A stretch of DNA of 64,000 nucleotides from Citrobacter sp. (GCA_019415335.1 DXKH01000071.1:62001-126000), one strand, 5' to 3'; shown: positions 20,737-35,694, counted from the stretch's first letter. Made by a program: numbers and translations. The notes: generated by a model from the letters alone, not told the origin.

Positions 20737-21563
20737 TGTTGTTCTGCCTGTACCTGATTCTGTTGCTGATTAGATTCCTCAGGAGGCAAGGGAACCCACC
20801 CTACCGCTGCTCCTGAGTCATAACGCAAATCAACGTAGCTAATCCGTTTGCCATCGGTTTGCGCCTGCTGCTGTAAAACCGGATACAGTTCTACAAAGCG
20901 AGCCAAACGTTTCATCGTGTCACCCCTGCCAAGGTTGAGCTTAATATCGTTATTGAGCGTCAACTGCCAGGAACGACGAGCGGTCATTGCCGCTTCCTTC
21001 AGGGTAAACCGGTCCTTCGCCAGCACCTGCGACATGTCACGATACCCTTGCAACACTTCACTCGCGCTGTCTTCCGGGCCAGATAACATGGGTAAAACCT
21101 GCTTGCTGGTGCGATCGGCCGGCACGCTGAAGGCATTTCCTTCGGCGTCTACCATATGCTGATCATTCCAACGCGCAATCGGCACATATTCAACCAGATG
21201 AATCTTCAATTCATCAGGCCATTGCTTTCTGACGCTGGCCTGCTTGATCCACGGCAAGCGTTCGATCTGGCTCTGGATGATATTCACATCCTGGGTCATA
21301 AAGGTGCCAGGGGCCCCCAGCGCCAGAATCGACTGGCGAATATCATCATTTTTCGTGTAATGGCGCTCACCGGTTAACACCAGCTTTGACAGCGGCAAAC
21401 GCTGCGCATCTTCCATCCACCCCAACACAACCCAGCCGCTGACCAGCACGGTACACAGCACCGTCAGCAGGAAGAAAATACCTGCAAGACGCGTTCCATT
21501 ATTGCGACGTGAGGAAGAAACCTCTTCATCACTGTTTCGCGTGTTCAGCGCAGCCTGCGACAT
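20733..21563 (-). CDS. ftsQ: Divisome protein FtsQ
   Basis: FtsQ is a bitopic inner-membrane protein that forms the FtsQLB subcomplex and links early and late divisome assembly. The 276-residue product has a short cytoplasmic N-terminus, one transmembrane helix (about residues 27-47, [20 protein letters not shown]), a POTRA domain (from [15 protein letters not shown]) and a beta domain. It is one base after the ddlB stop and overlaps ftsA. Confidence 0.97.
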   Translation of the reverse strand: MSQAALNTRNSDEEVSSSRRNNGTRLAGIFFLLTVLCTVLVSGWVVLGWMEDAQRLPLSKLVLTGERHYTKNDDIRQSILALGAPGTFMTQDVNIIQSQIERLPWIKQASVRKQWPDELKIHLVEYVPIARWNDQHMVDAEGNAFSVPADRTSKQVLPMLSGPEDSASEVLQGYRDMSQVLAKDRFTLKEAAMTARRSWQLTLNNDIKLNLGRGDTMKRLARFVELYPVLQQQAQTDGKRISYVDLRYDSGAAVGWVPLPPEESNQQQNQVQAEQQ

Positions 21564-21564
21564 A

Positions 21565-23953
<2,389 letters not shown>

Positions 23954-24005
23954 TCTTTACGCCATTCACTTCTCAATTCATGCGATGCAAAAGGCATCGC
24001 TACAA

Positions 24006-25073
24006 TTACGCCCGGACAGCCCGGCTCACTTCATTTGCAACACGCTCGGTGGCATCCGGAATGGATGCAGCGCGGGCACGTTCTGCCATGGTTAACAAAC
24101 TTTCTCGCGACCACCCGGACAGGGTGCTGGCGACGGCATCCACAGTAAACTGCGGTTGCTCAAGAATTTTGGCTGCGCCCGCTTTTTCCAGCGGCAGCGC
24201 ATTCCAGTACTGCTGTCGGTCTTTATGCTGAAACGGCACAAACAGCGCAGGTAAACCGGCAGCGGCAATTTCACTTACCGTCAATGCGCCAGAACGACAG
24301 ACCACCACATCGGCCCACGCATAGGCGGCCGCCATGTCATCAATAAATTCCGTCACTTTATGCTGCGGTTGTCCCGCATCGGCATAGGCCTGTTCTACAG
24401 TCCGCTGCGCGCCTTTCCCGCTCTGATGCCAGATAGTCACCGCATCGCCCAGTCTGGCAGCAACCTGCGGCAGAGTCTGATTCAGCACGCGAGCGCCCTG
24501 CGATCCCCCGACCACCAGCACACGAATCGGACCTTCGCGTCCGGCCAGACGATCGTGCGGCAGCGGCAGCGCCAGCACGTCGGTGCGCACCGGGTTTCCG
24601 ACCACTTCCGCATTCGGAAACGCGCCAGGAAACGCCTGCATGACCTTAGTAGCAATTTTCGCCAGCCATTTATTGGTTAACCCGGCGATACCGTTTTGCT
24701 CGTGCAGCACGACCGGAATGCCCAGTGACCACGCGGCCAGTCCGCCGGGACCGGAAACATAACCGCCCATCCCCAGCACCACGTCGGGTTTAAAACTTTT
24801 CATGATTGCGCGTGCCTGACGCCATGCGTTGAAAATACGCAAAGGAGCGACCAACAGTGCTTTCACGCCTTTTCCGCGCAATCCCGAGATACGGATGAAG
24901 TCAATATCGATGCCATGCTTAGGGACTAAATCCGCTTCCATACGGTCTGCGGTGCCTAGCCAGCGAACTTCCCAGCCCTGGGCTATTAAATGGTGCGCGA
25001 CCGCCAGTCCCGGGAACACGTGTCCGCCGGTACCGCCCGCCATCACCATTAACCGCTTCGCTTGACCACTCAT
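24006..25073 (-). CDS. murG: Lipid II synthase MurG (GlcNAc transferase)
   Basis: MurG transfers GlcNAc from UDP-GlcNAc to lipid I on the inner face of the cytoplasmic membrane, making lipid II. The 355-residue GT28 protein has the glycine-rich [17 protein letters not shown] near the N-terminus, the second G-loop [12 protein letters not shown], and the UDP-GlcNAc site [19 protein letters not shown]. It overlaps ftsW by 4 bp. Confidence 0.98.
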   Translation of the reverse strand: MSGQAKRLMVMAGGTGGHVFPGLAVAHHLIAQGWEVRWLGTADRMEADLVPKHGIDIDFIRISGLRGKGVKALLVAPLRIFNAWRQARAIMKSFKPDVVLGMGGYVSGPGGLAAWSLGIPVVLHEQNGIAGLTNKWLAKIATKVMQAFPGAFPNAEVVGNPVRTDVLALPLPHDRLAGREGPIRVLVVGGSQGARVLNQTLPQVAARLGDAVTIWHQSGKGAQRTVEQAYADAGQPQHKVTEFIDDMAAAYAWADVVVCRSGALTVSEIAAAGLPALFVPFQHKDRQQYWNALPLEKAGAAKILEQPQFTVDAVASTLSGWSRESLLTMAERARAASIPDATERVANEVSRAVRA

Positions 25074-26317
25074 CGTGAACCTCGTGTAAACGCCTGTGCT
25101 TTTTCCAGACGCGTTTCATAATCAATTCGCAACAAAAACATGATGGCCGTCGACATGATCAGCAAACTCGAGCCACCATAACTGATGAGCGGCAGCGTCA
25201 GACCTTTGGTTGGCAGCATGCCTGCCGCCGCGCCGACGTTCACCAGAGCCTGAAAACTAAACCAAATACCAATGGAACAGGCCAAAAATCCGGAGAAACG
25301 ATGGTCTATCTCCAGCGCTTTGCGGCCAATCGACATCGCGCGAAAAGCGACGAAGAATACCATTAAAAGCGCCAATACCACACCGATATAACCCAGTTCT
25401 TCCCCAATGATGGCGAAGATGAAGTCCGTATGTGCTTCCGGCAGATACTCCAGTTTCTGTACCGAGTTGCCCAGTCCTTGCCCCCACATTTCACCGCGAC
25501 CGAACGCCATCAATGACTGGGTAAGCTGGTATCCGCTACCAAACGGATCTTCCCATGGGTTCCAGAACGAGGTCACGCGGCGAATACGATATGGCTCGGC
25601 GAGGATCAGCAACACAACCGCTGAAATCCCCATGCCGATGATGGCAATGAACTGCCACAACTTCGCCCCAGCCAGAAACAGCATCGCCAGCGTGGTCACG
25701 AACAGCACCACCACCGTACCGAGGTCAGGCTGCGCCAACAGTAGAATCGCCAGAACCAGAATCACACCCATCGGCTTCAGGAAGCCGCGCAGGTTGTTAC
25801 GCACTTCGTCAACCTTGCGCACCAGGTAGTTCGCGAGATAGCAGAACAACGACAGCTTGGTAAATTCTGCAGGCTGAATACGCAGAGGGCCTAATGCGAT
25901 CCAGCGCGATGCCCCGTTCACCGAACTCCCCACCACCAGCACGATCAACAACATAATGATCGAGGCGATCAGCATTGTGGTGCTGTACTTCTGCCAGAAC
26001 TCCATCGGCAGACGCAGCGTGATCATCGCCAGACAAAATGCCAGAAAAATATAGAGCGCATCACGCTTGGCAAACAGAAACGGATCGCCCGCCAGACGTT
26101 GTCCAACCGGCATGGATGCCGACGTCACCATGACAAAACCGATTGCCGCGAGGCCTAACGTCAGCCACAGCAGCACGCGATCGTACATGATCAGACTGTC
26201 GGAATCTTTGTCCCGCGAGCCCATCACCCAGCCTTTGAGCGCCGCAAAGATCCATCCCAGGATGCCAAATCCCGGCAGGCGCGGCAGTCTCAGGCGAGGG
26301 AGAGATAAACGCATCAA
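25070..26317 (-). CDS. ftsW: Septal peptidoglycan glycosyltransferase FtsW
   Basis: FtsW is the SEDS-family polymerase that works with FtsI (PBP3) to make septal peptidoglycan. The 415-residue protein has about 10 membrane helices and the SEDS hallmarks near the middle and end ([31 protein letters not shown] and [12 protein letters not shown]). E. coli FtsW has 414 residues. Overlaps of 4 bp with murD and murG indicate coupling. Confidence 0.97.
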   Translation of the reverse strand: MMRLSLPRLRLPRLPGFGILGWIFAALKGWVMGSRDKDSDSLIMYDRVLLWLTLGLAAIGFVMVTSASMPVGQRLAGDPFLFAKRDALYIFLAFCLAMITLRLPMEFWQKYSTTMLIASIIMLLIVLVVGSSVNGASRWIALGPLRIQPAEFTKLSLFCYLANYLVRKVDEVRNNLRGFLKPMGVILVLAILLLAQPDLGTVVVLFVTTLAMLFLAGAKLWQFIAIIGMGISAVVLLILAEPYRIRRVTSFWNPWEDPFGSGYQLTQSLMAFGRGEMWGQGLGNSVQKLEYLPEAHTDFIFAIIGEELGYIGVVLALLMVFFVAFRAMSIGRKALEIDHRFSGFLACSIGIWFSFQALVNVGAAAGMLPTKGLTLPLISYGGSSLLIMSTAIMFLLRIDYETRLEKAQAFTRGSR

Positions 26318-27630
26318 CCCAACTCCTTCGCCAGACGGGTAAAGACATCGCCCCGTTGCTCAAAATTCTTAAACTGATCGAGGCTGGCGCAGGCCGGAGA
26401 CAGCAGCACCATATCGCCCGCCTGCAGACGTGGTGCCAGCAGGCGCATCGCCTCTTCCATCGTGTCGGTTTGTTCTGCAATTTCCGGACGCAGTGCCGCC
26501 AGTTGCGCGCCGTCGCGACCGAAACAGTACAAACGCACGCGATCGCCTTCCAGATAACGACTCAGCGAAGTGAAGTCCGCCGATTTACCATCGCCGCCCA
26601 GCAGCAAATGCAGCGTACCGTCAACGTGCAGACCGTTCAGCGCCGCTTCGGTGCTGCCAACGTTGGTCGCTTTCGAGTCGTTAATCCAGCGCACACCGTT
26701 ATGATCCAGCGCTAACTGGAAGCGATGCGCCAGACCGGTGAACGTCGTCAGTGCTTTCAGGCTGCTGGCTCGCGGTAAACCTACCGCATCCGCCAGCGCC
26801 AGCGCCGCCAGGGCGTTGGTGTAATTATGCTGGCCGGAAAGCTTCATCTCTTTCACGTTCAGCACCTTCTCACCCTTCACCCGCAGCCAGGTTTCGCCCT
26901 GCTGACGGTTAAGGTGATAATCGCCCATGTTGACGCCAAAGCTCACGCAGCGCTCATCGGCACCACGAATCGGCATCGTCAACGCATCATCAGCATTAAC
27001 CACACAGACTTTCGCATTCTCGTAAACGCGCAGTTTTGCCGCACGGTACTGTTGTAAACCAAACGGATAGCGGTCCATATGATCTTCGGTGACGTTCAGA
27101 ATGGTGGCCGCAGCCGCCTGCAGGCTGAACGTGGTTTCCAACTGGAAGCTTGAGAGTTCAAGCACATACAGTTCACGTTCCGCATCCAGCAGCATCAAGG
27201 CGGGCAGACCAATGTTGCCGCCAACGCCGACGTTCACGCCTGCCGCTTTCGCCATTTCACCCACCAACGTCGTGACGGTACTTTTCCCGTTCGAGCCGGT
27301 GATCGCGACAATCGGTGCCTGCGCTTCGCGGCAGAACAGTTCGATATCACCAACGATCTCAACACCCGCATCAGCCGCTGCACTTAGCGACGGATGCGCG
27401 AGGGCGATACCTGGGCTTGCCACGATCAGATCCGCCGCCAGCAACCAGTCGTCATTCAGACTGCCGACATGGCGCTCTACCGCTTCCGGTAACTTATCCA
27501 GTCCCGGCGGCGTCGCACGGGTATCCATCACACTAGGGGTTACGCCACGAGCGAGGAAAAAGTCCACGCAAGCGAGTCCGGTGAGTCCCAGACCGATAAT
27601 GACGACGTTTTTACCCTGGTAATCAGCCAT
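26314..27630 (-). CDS. murD: UDP-N-acetylmuramoyl-L-alanine--D-glutamate ligase MurD
   Basis: MurD adds D-glutamate to UDP-MurNAc-L-Ala. The 438-residue protein has the N-terminal nucleotide-sugar fold ([17 protein letters not shown]), the ATP loop GSNGKST at 112-118, [10 protein letters not shown] in the central domain, and [16 protein letters not shown] in the C-terminal domain. The length equals E. coli MurD. It is 2 bp after mraY and overlaps ftsW. Confidence 0.98.
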   Translation of the reverse strand: MADYQGKNVVIIGLGLTGLACVDFFLARGVTPSVMDTRATPPGLDKLPEAVERHVGSLNDDWLLAADLIVASPGIALAHPSLSAAADAGVEIVGDIELFCREAQAPIVAITGSNGKSTVTTLVGEMAKAAGVNVGVGGNIGLPALMLLDAERELYVLELSSFQLETTFSLQAAAATILNVTEDHMDRYPFGLQQYRAAKLRVYENAKVCVVNADDALTMPIRGADERCVSFGVNMGDYHLNRQQGETWLRVKGEKVLNVKEMKLSGQHNYTNALAALALADAVGLPRASSLKALTTFTGLAHRFQLALDHNGVRWINDSKATNVGSTEAALNGLHVDGTLHLLLGGDGKSADFTSLSRYLEGDRVRLYCFGRDGAQLAALRPEIAEQTDTMEEAMRLLAPRLQAGDMVLLSPACASLDQFKNFEQRGDVFTRLAKELG

Positions 27631-27632
27631 GA

Positions 27633-28715
27633 TTAACGTACCTTCAGCGTTGCCAGCCCAATCAGGACCAGCATCAGCGAAATAATCCAGAAACGCACAA
27701 TCACGCGCGGTTCCGGCCAGCCTTTCAGTTCATAGTGGTGATGAATCGGCGCCATGCGGAAGATACGCTGACCGCGCAGCTTAAAGGAGCCGACCTGCAA
27801 TATCACCGACAGGGTCTCCACCACAAACACCCCGCCCATGATCACCAGCAGGAACTCCTGACGCAGCAGCACGGCGATAATGCCGAGCGCGCCGCCCAGC
27901 GCCAGCGATCCGACGTCGCCCATGAAGACCTGCGCCGGATAGGTGTTAAACCACAGGAATCCTAAGCCCGCACCAACAATCGCCGTACAGACGATCACCA
28001 GTTCGCCGGCATGGCGTAAATACGGAATATGCAGATAGCTGGCAAAATTCATGTTACCGGTCGCCCACGCCACCAGCGCGAACCCCCCGGCAACGAAGAC
28101 GGTTGGCATAATCGCCAGACCATCCAGACCGTCGGTCAGGTTCACTGCATTGCCGGTACCGACGATCACGAAATACGCCAGCAGAACGTAGAACAGCCCC
28201 AACTGTGGCATGACGTCTTTGAAGAACGGCACCACCAGCTCCGTCGCCGGCGTGTCTTTCCCGGCGAGGTACAGTGCGAAGGCGACACCCAGCGCAATGA
28301 CCGACATCCAGAAGTATTTCCAGCGTGCAATCAGGCCTTTGGTGTCTTTGCGGACCACTTTGCGGTAGTCATCAACGAAGCCGATAATGCCGTAGCCAAT
28401 CAACACCACCAACACGCACCAGACGTACGGGTTTGACGGATAGGCCCACAGCAGAACGGAAATAACGATCGCCGTCAGGATCATGATCCCGCCCATCGTC
28501 GGCGTGCCGCGTTTGCTGAAGTGAGACTCTGGGCCGTCGTTGCGTACGACCTGACCGAAAGAGAGTTTTTGCAGACGGGCGATCATGCGCGGGCCCATCC
28601 ACAATGAGATGAACAGTGCGGTCAGCAGGCTGACAATGGCGCGAAACGTCAGATAGGAAAAGACGTTAAAGCCGGAATAATATTTGACCAAATGTTCGGC
28701 CAGCCAAACTAACAT
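27633..28715 (-). CDS. mraY: Phospho-MurNAc-pentapeptide translocase MraY
   Basis: MraY moves phospho-MurNAc-pentapeptide from UDP to undecaprenyl phosphate, forming lipid I. The 360-residue integral membrane protein has about 10 helices; the family's Asp-rich catalytic motif appears as [16 protein letters not shown], with [13 protein letters not shown] and the C-terminal [11 protein letters not shown] loop. The length equals E. coli MraY. Its first bases overlap the murF stop by 7 bp. Confidence 0.98.
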   Translation of the reverse strand: MLVWLAEHLVKYYSGFNVFSYLTFRAIVSLLTALFISLWMGPRMIARLQKLSFGQVVRNDGPESHFSKRGTPTMGGIMILTAIVISVLLWAYPSNPYVWCVLVVLIGYGIIGFVDDYRKVVRKDTKGLIARWKYFWMSVIALGVAFALYLAGKDTPATELVVPFFKDVMPQLGLFYVLLAYFVIVGTGNAVNLTDGLDGLAIMPTVFVAGGFALVAWATGNMNFASYLHIPYLRHAGELVIVCTAIVGAGLGFLWFNTYPAQVFMGDVGSLALGGALGIIAVLLRQEFLLVIMGGVFVVETLSVILQVGSFKLRGQRIFRMAPIHHHYELKGWPEPRVIVRFWIISLMLVLIGLATLKVR

Positions 28716-30067
28716 GATCCTTTCTCCTGTATAGCGCGTGCGACCTCTTCCATGGCGGCACTACGTGAACCCTTCACCAAAATAGTAATGATCGGTTGCT
28801 CTGCAATCAGCGCCTGCAGACGCACGATCAGCGCGGGTTTATCCGCAAAATGTTCGCCGACGCCACTCGCGTCACTGATAGCCTTGCTCAGTTTCCCTGA
28901 ACTCAATACGCAATCGATGCCCGCCGTTTTCGCCGCCTCACCGACCTGCACGTGGCAGGCTTCGCTTTCTGCGCCCAGTTCAGCCATATCGCCGACAACC
29001 AGTACACGGTAACCCGGCATTTCGGACAGCACTTGTACCGCTGCGGTCATTGACCCGACGTTGGCGTTATACGAATCATCGAGCAGCAGTTGATTTTCCG
29101 CTAACTGGACAGGAAACAGGCGTCCCGGCACTGCTTTTAAATTCGCCAGCCCCGTTTTGATTGCCTCCAGCGTCGCGCCGACAGCCATCGACAGCGCCGC
29201 CGCCGCCAGTGCATTAGCGATGTTGTGACGCCCCGGCAATGGCAGCAGCACATCAATGATACCGTCTGGCGTTTGTAGTAAAAATTCGGTGCCGTGTGAT
29301 GTCACATGCACATTGGTCGCCGTGAAATCGCTGTTGGTGGCATTCGGGGAAAAACGCCAGACTTTACGGTCGCCGATGATGCTCTGCCAGTTCAGCCAGT
29401 CATTGTTATCTGCATTCATAATGGCAATGCCGTTTTCAGGCAGACCGGTAAAGATTTCCCCTTTCGCTTTCGCCACGCCAGCCAGAGAACCAAAACCCTC
29501 CAGATGCGCGGCCGCCAGGTTGTTGACCAGTGCCGCTTCCGGACGCGTCAGACCGACGGTCCAGGCAATTTCGCCCTGGTGATTGGCACCTAATTCAATC
29601 ACGGCGTAGTCATCATCCTGGGTTAAGCGCAGCAGCGTCATCGGCACGCCGATATCGTTGTTAAGATTGCCGGCGGTATAGAGCGTGTTGCCACACTGGC
29701 TAAGAATCACTGCCGTCATCTCTTTCACAGAGGTTTTGCCAGACGAGCCGGTTAATGCCACCACACGCGCCGGAACCTGCGCGCGCACCCATGCGGCCAG
29801 TTCGCCGAAGGCCAGACGGGTGTCTTTCACAATCACCTGCGGTAAATCAATCGCCAGCGGACGGCTGACCAACAGCGCGCCCGCCCCCCCCTCTTTTGCC
29901 TGTTCGGCAAAATCATGAGCATCAAAATGTTCGCCTTTGAGCGCCACAAACAGGCAGCCCGGCGTCAGCTTACGCGTATCGGTGGTGACGGCATCGAGGG
30001 ACAGATCGTTCCCTTTCAGTTCGCCGCCGAGAATACCGGCAAGTTGGGTAAGCGTTACGCGAATCAT
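28709..30067 (-). CDS. murF: UDP-MurNAc-tripeptide:D-Ala-D-Ala ligase MurF
   Basis: MurF adds the D-Ala-D-Ala dipeptide to complete the UDP-MurNAc-pentapeptide. The 452-residue Mur ligase has ATP loop GSSGKTS at 107-113, the central [14 protein letters not shown] and the C-terminal [14 protein letters not shown]. The length equals E. coli MurF. It overlaps murE by 4 bp and mraY by 7 bp. Confidence 0.98.
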   Translation of the reverse strand: MIRVTLTQLAGILGGELKGNDLSLDAVTTDTRKLTPGCLFVALKGEHFDAHDFAEQAKEGGAGALLVSRPLAIDLPQVIVKDTRLAFGELAAWVRAQVPARVVALTGSSGKTSVKEMTAVILSQCGNTLYTAGNLNNDIGVPMTLLRLTQDDDYAVIELGANHQGEIAWTVGLTRPEAALVNNLAAAHLEGFGSLAGVAKAKGEIFTGLPENGIAIMNADNNDWLNWQSIIGDRKVWRFSPNATNSDFTATNVHVTSHGTEFLLQTPDGIIDVLLPLPGRHNIANALAAAALSMAVGATLEAIKTGLANLKAVPGRLFPVQLAENQLLLDDSYNANVGSMTAAVQVLSEMPGYRVLVVGDMAELGAESEACHVQVGEAAKTAGIDCVLSSGKLSKAISDASGVGEHFADKPALIVRLQALIAEQPIITILVKGSRSAAMEEVARAIQEKGSC

Positions 30068-31551
30068 GCGATAACCCCCAGCAGACGCGCCGCAGTCACG
30101 CGGTCGGAATAGTCGAGACGCTGGGCACCGACAATCTGGTAATCCTCGTGGCCTTTACCCGCCACCAACACCACATCGTTATCTTTCGCTTGCATAATGG
30201 CATTGGTCACCGCTTCGGCGCGGCCTTCCATCACTTTTGCCCGACCGGCGTCCAGCATGCCCGCCAGAATGTCGTCAATAATGGCGCGCGGTTCTTCAGT
30301 ACGCGGGTTGTCGTCCGTCACGACCACGACATCAGCGAACTCTTCGGCAATCGCCCCCATCAGCGGGCGTTTCCCTTTGTCGCGATCGCCGCCGCAGCCA
30401 AAGACGCACCAGAGTTGCCCGGTACAGTGCAGACGCGCCGCCTGCAGCGCTTTTTCCAGCGCATCGGGGGTATGGGCGTAGTCGACAACCACGGTAGTTT
30501 TACCCGGTGCGCTAAAGACCTCCATGCGCCCGCAAACCGGTTGCAGACGCGCGGCAGTTTTCAGCAGGTCTGTCAGTGGATAGCCCAGCGCCAGCAGCGT
30601 GGCCAGCGCCAGCAGCAGATTGCTGACGTTAAACGCGCCCATCAGGCGGCTTTCAATCTCACCTTCGCCCCAGCTTGAGGCAAAGCGGATGGTCGCGCCG
30701 CTGTCGTGATAATTCACCTCAACCGCCTTCAGCCAGCGGCCGTGGCAGTTAGGATTGATATGGTCTTCCATTGAGACAGCCACGGCATCTGGCAGATTCG
30801 CCAGCCAGCGGCGACCGACTTCATCATCGGCATTGATAATCGCCTGCCCGCAATGGTGCGTGGAGAAAAGCAGCCATTTCGCGGCTTCGTAGTGCTCCAT
30901 ATCGCCGTGATAATCCAGATGGTCGCGGCTTAAATTGGTAAACACCGAGGCGGCAAATTTCAGCGCTGCGACGCGATGCTGGACCAGACCGTGGGAAGAG
31001 ACTTCCATCGCGCATAAGGTCGCGCCCTGATCGGCCAGTCCCGCCAGCACTTGCTGAACGTCAACGGCCGAGCCGGTGGTATTTTCCGTTGGGATCACTT
31101 TACCGAGCAGGCCGTTACCGACCGTGCCCATCACTGCACTGGTTTCGCCGAGCAGTTGGCTCCACTGCGCCAGCAATTGGGTCGTGGTGGTTTTACCGTT
31201 CGTACCGGTGACGCCGACCAGACGCATATTTTCAGATGGCTCGTGATAAAAGCGGCCCGCCAGCGCAGATAAACGCTCGTTAAGCTGGCTGAGATAGATA
31301 ACCGGTACGCCGTGCATTTCACGCACTTCACCGTCGGTCGCCTCATCTTTCGCCTCTGCAATAATGGCAGCCACACCTTGCGCTATCGCCTGCGGGATAT
31401 ATCGACGCCCGTCCGCCTGATGACCCACCACTGCCACAAAGAGATCGCCCGACGCAGCCACACGGCTGTCGAGTGTCATCTCTCGCAGTTCTCGCGCAGG
31501 TAAACCTGATACCCACGGAGCAAGAAGGTCGCGCAAATTACGATCTGCCAC
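30064..31551 (-). CDS. murE: UDP-MurNAc-L-Ala-D-Glu:meso-diaminopimelate ligase MurE
   Basis: MurE adds meso-diaminopimelate as the third residue of the stem peptide. The 495-residue protein has ATP loop GTNGKT at 116-121 and the DDNPRTEEP motif near residue 413 whose Asn-Pro-Arg contacts meso-diaminopimelate rather than lysine, so the wall is of the usual Gram-negative type. Its start lies inside the last 14 bp of ftsI. Confidence 0.98.
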   Translation of the reverse strand: MADRNLRDLLAPWVSGLPARELREMTLDSRVAASGDLFVAVVGHQADGRRYIPQAIAQGVAAIIAEAKDEATDGEVREMHGVPVIYLSQLNERLSALAGRFYHEPSENMRLVGVTGTNGKTTTTQLLAQWSQLLGETSAVMGTVGNGLLGKVIPTENTTGSAVDVQQVLAGLADQGATLCAMEVSSHGLVQHRVAALKFAASVFTNLSRDHLDYHGDMEHYEAAKWLLFSTHHCGQAIINADDEVGRRWLANLPDAVAVSMEDHINPNCHGRWLKAVEVNYHDSGATIRFASSWGEGEIESRLMGAFNVSNLLLALATLLALGYPLTDLLKTAARLQPVCGRMEVFSAPGKTTVVVDYAHTPDALEKALQAARLHCTGQLWCVFGCGGDRDKGKRPLMGAIAEEFADVVVVTDDNPRTEEPRAIIDDILAGMLDAGRAKVMEGRAEAVTNAIMQAKDNDVVLVAGKGHEDYQIVGAQRLDYSDRVTAARLLGVIA

Positions 31552-33304
31552 CTGTTCCCTCGCCTTGATTAATTACGAATTCACTTTTTTCGCCCGTTGC
31601 CAGCGCATCCGGTTCGATGTTCATGGTGCGCAGAACGCCGCCCATGATGGCACCGAATACCGGCGCGGAAACGGCGCCGCCGTAGTATTTACCCGCCTGC
31701 GGATCGTTGATCACAACAACCAGCGCGAAGCGCGGCTGACTCGCAGGCGCAACACCTGCGGTATAAGCAATGTATTTGTTGATGTAGCGGCCATCCGGGC
31801 CCACTTTTTTCGCCGTACCGGTTTTAATGGCGATGCGATAGCCTTTAATCGCCGCCTTCACGCCGCCGCCGCCCGGCAGCGCCACGCTTTCCATCATGTG
31901 CACAACGGTACGTACGGTCGATTCCGGGAAAATACGCTCACCGGGAACCGGGGGATCAACTTTGGTGATCGACAGCGGACGATAGACGCCGTAACTGCCA
32001 ATCGTTGCGTAGACTCGTGCTAACTGTAACGGCGTTACCATTAGCCCGTAGCCGAAAGAGAAGGTGGCCCTCTCTATGTCAGACCACCGTTGTTTTTGAG
32101 GATATAAGCCACTGCGTTCTCCGACCAACCCCAAATTGGTCGCCTTTCCTAGCCCAAAACGTGAGTAAGTATCCACTAACGCTGAGGACGGCATCGCTAA
32201 CGCCAGCTTGGAAACACCGACGTTACTCGACTTCTGTAAAACCCCGGTCAGGGTCAATTCGCTGTAGCGCGCCACGTCTTTGATTTCGTGGCCGTTAATT
32301 CGGTAGGGAACGGTATTGAGCACGCTGTTTTCCCGCACCACACCACGCTGAAGCGCGGTCATCACCACCATCGGTTTGACGGTAGAACCTGGCTCGAAAA
32401 CGTCGGTAATAGTACGGTTACGCATCGCATCTTTCGGCGTTCCGCTCAGGTTGTTCGGGTTGTAGGACGGACTGTTCGCCATTGCCAGCACTTCACCGGT
32501 ACTCACATCAACCAGCACCGCGCTCCCGGATTCCGCCTTGTTAAACGCCACCGCATTGTTCAGTTCGCGATACACCAGCGCCTGCAGGCGTTCATCAATG
32601 CTCAGCGCAAGGTTATGCGCTGCCTGACTGTCGGTAGAAGAGATATCTTCAATGACGCGACCGTAGCGGTCTTTACGCACAATACGCTCGCCCGGTTGAC
32701 CAGTGAGCCATTTATCAAAGCTCTTCTCAACGCCTTCAATCCCCTGGCTATCCACGTTGGTGAAGCCAATGAGGTGAGCGGTCACTTCGCCGGAAGGATA
32801 GTAACGACGGGATTCTTCGCGTAGATAAATACCCGGTAGCTTCAGCTTTTTGATGTAATCCGCCATATCCGGATTTAGCTGACGCGCCAGATAGATAAAG
32901 CGCCCTTTTGGGTTGGCGTTGATTCGGGCTGCCAGTTGATCAAGAGGGATATTCAGAGCGGTAGAGAGCGCTCTCCAGCGATCGCCAACGCTGACACCAC
33001 CGGCGGCATGAACTTCTTTCGGATCGGCCCAGATAGCCTTCACCGGTACGCTGACGGCCAGCGGACGACCCGAACGGTCGGTGATCATGCCACGCGAGGT
33101 TGCCACTTCCTGTACGCGCAGCGAACGCATGTCGCCCTGACGGACCAGCATGTCCGGCGCGATAATCTGCAGCCAGGCGACGCGGCCCAGCAGGAAACCC
33201 AGCGCCAATAAAATGCAGCCGCACAGCAACGCAAAACGCCAACTGATAAAGTTGGCCTGTTCTTCCTGACGTTTTGGTTTTAGCGTTTTTGCCGCTGCTT
33301 TCAT
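31538..33304 (-). CDS. ftsI: Septal transpeptidase FtsI (penicillin-binding protein 3)
   Basis: FtsI cross-links septal peptidoglycan and is the target of aztreonam, piperacillin and cephalexin. The 588-residue class B PBP has one N-terminal membrane helix (about 23-45), a pedestal domain, and the catalytic motifs S307-T-V-K310, S359-S360-N361 and KTGT near 494, numbered as in E. coli. No four-residue insertion after P333 of the kind linked to beta-lactam resistance is apparent ([10 protein letters not shown] reads normally). An sRNA, FtsO, is reported from inside E. coli ftsI; I did not verify it here. Confidence 0.98.
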   Translation of the reverse strand: MKAAAKTLKPKRQEEQANFISWRFALLCGCILLALGFLLGRVAWLQIIAPDMLVRQGDMRSLRVQEVATSRGMITDRSGRPLAVSVPVKAIWADPKEVHAAGGVSVGDRWRALSTALNIPLDQLAARINANPKGRFIYLARQLNPDMADYIKKLKLPGIYLREESRRYYPSGEVTAHLIGFTNVDSQGIEGVEKSFDKWLTGQPGERIVRKDRYGRVIEDISSTDSQAAHNLALSIDERLQALVYRELNNAVAFNKAESGSAVLVDVSTGEVLAMANSPSYNPNNLSGTPKDAMRNRTITDVFEPGSTVKPMVVMTALQRGVVRENSVLNTVPYRINGHEIKDVARYSELTLTGVLQKSSNVGVSKLALAMPSSALVDTYSRFGLGKATNLGLVGERSGLYPQKQRWSDIERATFSFGYGLMVTPLQLARVYATIGSYGVYRPLSITKVDPPVPGERIFPESTVRTVVHMMESVALPGGGGVKAAIKGYRIAIKTGTAKKVGPDGRYINKYIAYTAGVAPASQPRFALVVVINDPQAGKYYGGAVSAPVFGAIMGGVLRTMNIEPDALATGEKSEFVINQGEGTGGRS

Positions 33305-33319
33305 GCGTCGCGTTTTTCC

Positions 33320-33685
33320 TTATTTTTGCACTACGATATTTTCTTGTGAGGGATCAACATGCTGCATTTGCAGCTTCTCCGTTGCGATCCGTTCCACCCG
33401 GCTATGATCGCCGAGCGCATTCTCCTCAAGGATCAGGTTGCGCCACTCAATATCCAGCGCATCACGCTCCAGAACCAGTTGTTCACGTTGCGCGGTCAGT
33501 AATCGTGTGTGGTGTGCGGTCGTGACCACCGTTACCGCCGTCACAATGATGCAAATGAACAGGCAGAGTGGCAGTTTCCCAAATCGCAAAAGATCGTCAC
33601 CGATCACGCCAGGCAAGGCATGGCGCTCGTTGCTTCCAATCGATCCCTTAACTTTGCTGAGGGCCTCTGTCACTCTGCTGATCAT
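33320..33685 (-). CDS. ftsL: Divisome protein FtsL
   Basis: FtsL forms the FtsQLB complex that activates FtsWI. The 121-residue bitopic protein has a cytoplasmic N-terminus, one membrane helix (about 38-57, [20 protein letters not shown]) and a periplasmic heptad-rich coiled coil ([22 protein letters not shown], about 63-100). The length equals E. coli FtsL. It overlaps rsmH by 4 bp and is 15 bp before ftsI. Confidence 0.97.
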   Translation of the reverse strand: MISRVTEALSKVKGSIGSNERHALPGVIGDDLLRFGKLPLCLFICIIVTAVTVVTTAHHTRLLTAQREQLVLERDALDIEWRNLILEENALGDHSRVERIATEKLQMQHVDPSQENIVVQK

Positions 33686-34623
33686 GCGTTCGTCCTCTCT
33701 GCAATACGCAGAACTGAACTACGGGCACGAGGATTCTCTGCAACCTCTTCTTCACCCGGCATCAACTTGCCTAATGCTCTTAACTCACGGCCGCCCAGTT
33801 TTTTGAGCTGCTCTTCCGTCATCGGTAATCCGGCCGGAACCTGCGGACCACGGCTTTGCTCACGCATAAAGCGCTTCACAATGCGGTCTTCCAGCGAGTG
33901 GAAACTGATAATGGAAAGCCGCCCACCCGGGGCCAGCACGCTGAGCGAGCTTTTTAGCGCCTGCTCTATCTCCTCCAGTTCACTGTTCACCCAGATGCGC
34001 ACCGCCTGGAAGGTACGGGTCGCGGGATGTTTGAATTTGTCTTTCACCGGGGTTGCCGCCGCGACCACTTCCGCCAGTTCTTTAGTGCGGGTCATTGGCT
34101 GTTCGCGGTTGCGCTCAACGATCGCACGGGCAATACGCTTCGCAAAACGCTCTTCGCCAAAGGTCTTAAGCACCCAGGCAATATCGGCTTCTTCTGCGGT
34201 TTGTAGCCACTCGGCAGCCGACTGACCGCGAGTGGGGTCCATGCGCATATCCAGCGGGCCATCGCGCATGAAAGAGAAGCCGCGCTCAGCGTCGTCAAGC
34301 TGCGGTGAAGAGACGCCAAGATCGAGAAGAATCCCGTCGATCTTGCCGGTCAGTTCGCGCTCGCCAACATAGTCAGCCAGCGCGGAGAAAGGTCCATGAA
34401 TGATGGAGAAGCGAGGATCATTGATGGTCCGGGCGACGGCGATCGCCTGCGGATCGCGATCGATTGCCAGCAGACGTCCCTCTTCGCCAAGCTGCGAGAG
34501 AATGAGACGCGAGTGACCACCGCGACCAAATGTCCCATCAATGTAGATGCCATCAGGGCGAATATTCAGGCCGTTTACGGCCTCGTCCAGCAGCACCGTG
34601 GTGTGTTTAAAATTTTCCATCAT
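33682..34623 (-). CDS. rsmH: 16S rRNA m4C1402 methyltransferase RsmH (MraW)
   Basis: RsmH methylates N4 of C1402 in 16S rRNA using S-adenosylmethionine. I chose the start at 34623 ([16 protein letters not shown]), giving 313 residues as in E. coli; the open frame continues 43 codons upstream into mraZ with no similarity. The SAM motif [16 protein letters not shown] and the catalytic region [19 protein letters not shown] are visible. It begins one base after the mraZ stop. Confidence 0.97.
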   Translation of the reverse strand: MMENFKHTTVLLDEAVNGLNIRPDGIYIDGTFGRGGHSRLILSQLGEEGRLLAIDRDPQAIAVARTINDPRFSIIHGPFSALADYVGERELTGKIDGILLDLGVSSPQLDDAERGFSFMRDGPLDMRMDPTRGQSAAEWLQTAEEADIAWVLKTFGEERFAKRIARAIVERNREQPMTRTKELAEVVAAATPVKDKFKHPATRTFQAVRIWVNSELEEIEQALKSSLSVLAPGGRLSIISFHSLEDRIVKRFMREQSRGPQVPAGLPMTEEQLKKLGGRELRALGKLMPGEEEVAENPRARSSVLRIAERTNA

Positions 34624-34624
34624 C

Positions 34625-35083
34625 TTATAGAGACAAGTCCTGCAGGCGCTCCGACAATGTCCCGGTCGCGCTCTGCTCTGCGTCGATATCTTCCTTGACC
34701 TGTTGATACCAGGTCGTTTCATCCCACAGTTCAAACTTGTTGAACTGTCCAACCAGCATCACTTCTTTTGTCAGCCCGGCATGTTGCCGAAGGACTGGCG
34801 CAACCAGCAATCGCCCGGCGCTGTCCATCTGACATTCGCTGGCATGACCCAACAGTAAACGCTGCACGCGGCGCTCTACCGGGTTCATGCTCGACAGACG
34901 CGATAATTTTTGCTCGATAATTTCCCATTCAGGCAGGGGGTAAAGCAGCAGGCACGGGTGATGGATGTCAATGGTACAAACCATTTGACCGGTAGCGCTC
35001 TCGATCAGTTGATCCCGGTAACGGGTAGGCACAGATAAGCGCCCTTTACTGTCGAGATTGACTAACGTTGCTCCCCGGAACAT
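34625..35083 (-). CDS. mraZ: Transcriptional regulator MraZ
   Basis: MraZ is the first dcw gene and a DNA-binding repressor of its own promoter. The start at 35083 gives 152 residues ([22 protein letters not shown]), the E. coli length; a start at 35131 would cross the operator. Two SpoVT/AbrB-like repeats are visible, each with a DxxGRL motif (DSKGRLSVP and [10 protein letters not shown]). Its TGGG-type operator lies just upstream. Confidence 0.97.
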   Translation of the reverse strand: MFRGATLVNLDSKGRLSVPTRYRDQLIESATGQMVCTIDIHHPCLLLYPLPEWEIIEQKLSRLSSMNPVERRVQRLLLGHASECQMDSAGRLLVAPVLRQHAGLTKEVMLVGQFNKFELWDETTWYQQVKEDIDAEQSATGTLSERLQDLSL

Positions 35084-35102
35084 GCCAGTCTCCCCCCTCA
35101 TT

Positions 35103-35164
35103 ACCACTTTGCCCCACAAATTCCCACTCAAAGGAGTTTACGGAGCGGAGGAAAACCTTGTCAA
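35103..35164 (-). promoter_or_regulatory. mra promoter and MraZ operator
   Basis: Leftward, TTGACA (complement of 35159-35164) and TAAACT (complement of 35135-35140) form a promoter with an 18-base spacer. Directly downstream are three GTGG repeats at 10-11 base spacing (complement of 35103-35128: GTGGGAATTT, GTGGGGCAAA, GTGGT), the pattern bound by the MraZ ring. This is the main entry point for dcw transcription. Confidence 0.8.
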
Positions 35165-35651
35165 GCGAGTCACAACGCTTACCTGAGTAAAAAACCCAAT
35201 GTTTACGGCTAATATCAGCGTTGATTAAATTCTGTCCAACGAACGAAGCAAATTAACGTCATGAATATTTGTAAGAAAAAAATCCAAAAACTCATCACCG
35301 TTTTAAAACGATAAAATATTCTCAAAAGAAAATATAAAGTGTCAGTTTGCGACGCGAGCGGCATTTTAGGACATATTGCATCATGAATACAGCCCCTGTT
35401 TATGACTGCTAGTACCGCGCACCGACAAGCCTGCCGAGACATTCGCACTGCATCGGCAAAAAGTGTTTGTTAATACGGCAATTCGCACCAGGCATGTAAC
35501 AAAATAATACAAATCTAACCTGCCGTTACGTCTCAATAACCTGAAACCGGCTCCGTTTCGTTTAAATACGGCTTATTTCGGTAAAGTTGAGAAAATTCTA
35601 AGGAATAATCTTAATTCTGATGAGGGTATTGTGGAGAGGAGATCGTTAAGT
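35165..35651. other. 487-bp AT-rich spacer between cra and the mra promoter
   Basis: No convincing gene, repeat or RNA element is seen. Stretches such as 35270-35345 are very AT-rich. A short minus-strand open frame (35215-35448) has no ribosome binding site or familiar sequence. The spacer may carry upstream activating sequence for the mra promoter. Confidence 0.5.
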
Positions 35652-35679
35652 TGCGCCAGAAAAATTGTCTTCTGGCGCA
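35652..35679 (-). terminator. Hairpin after cra
   Basis: TGCGCCAGAA (35652-35661) pairs perfectly with TTCTGGCGCA (35670-35679) around an 8-base loop, 15 bases after the cra stop. The sequence following on the minus strand is not strongly T-rich. Confidence 0.6.
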
Positions 35680-35694
35680 GAATTCAGAAATTGA

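Noticed and set aside
35215..35448. 77-codon frame in the cra-mraZ spacer
   Set aside because: No ribosome binding site or resemblance; AT-rich chance frame.
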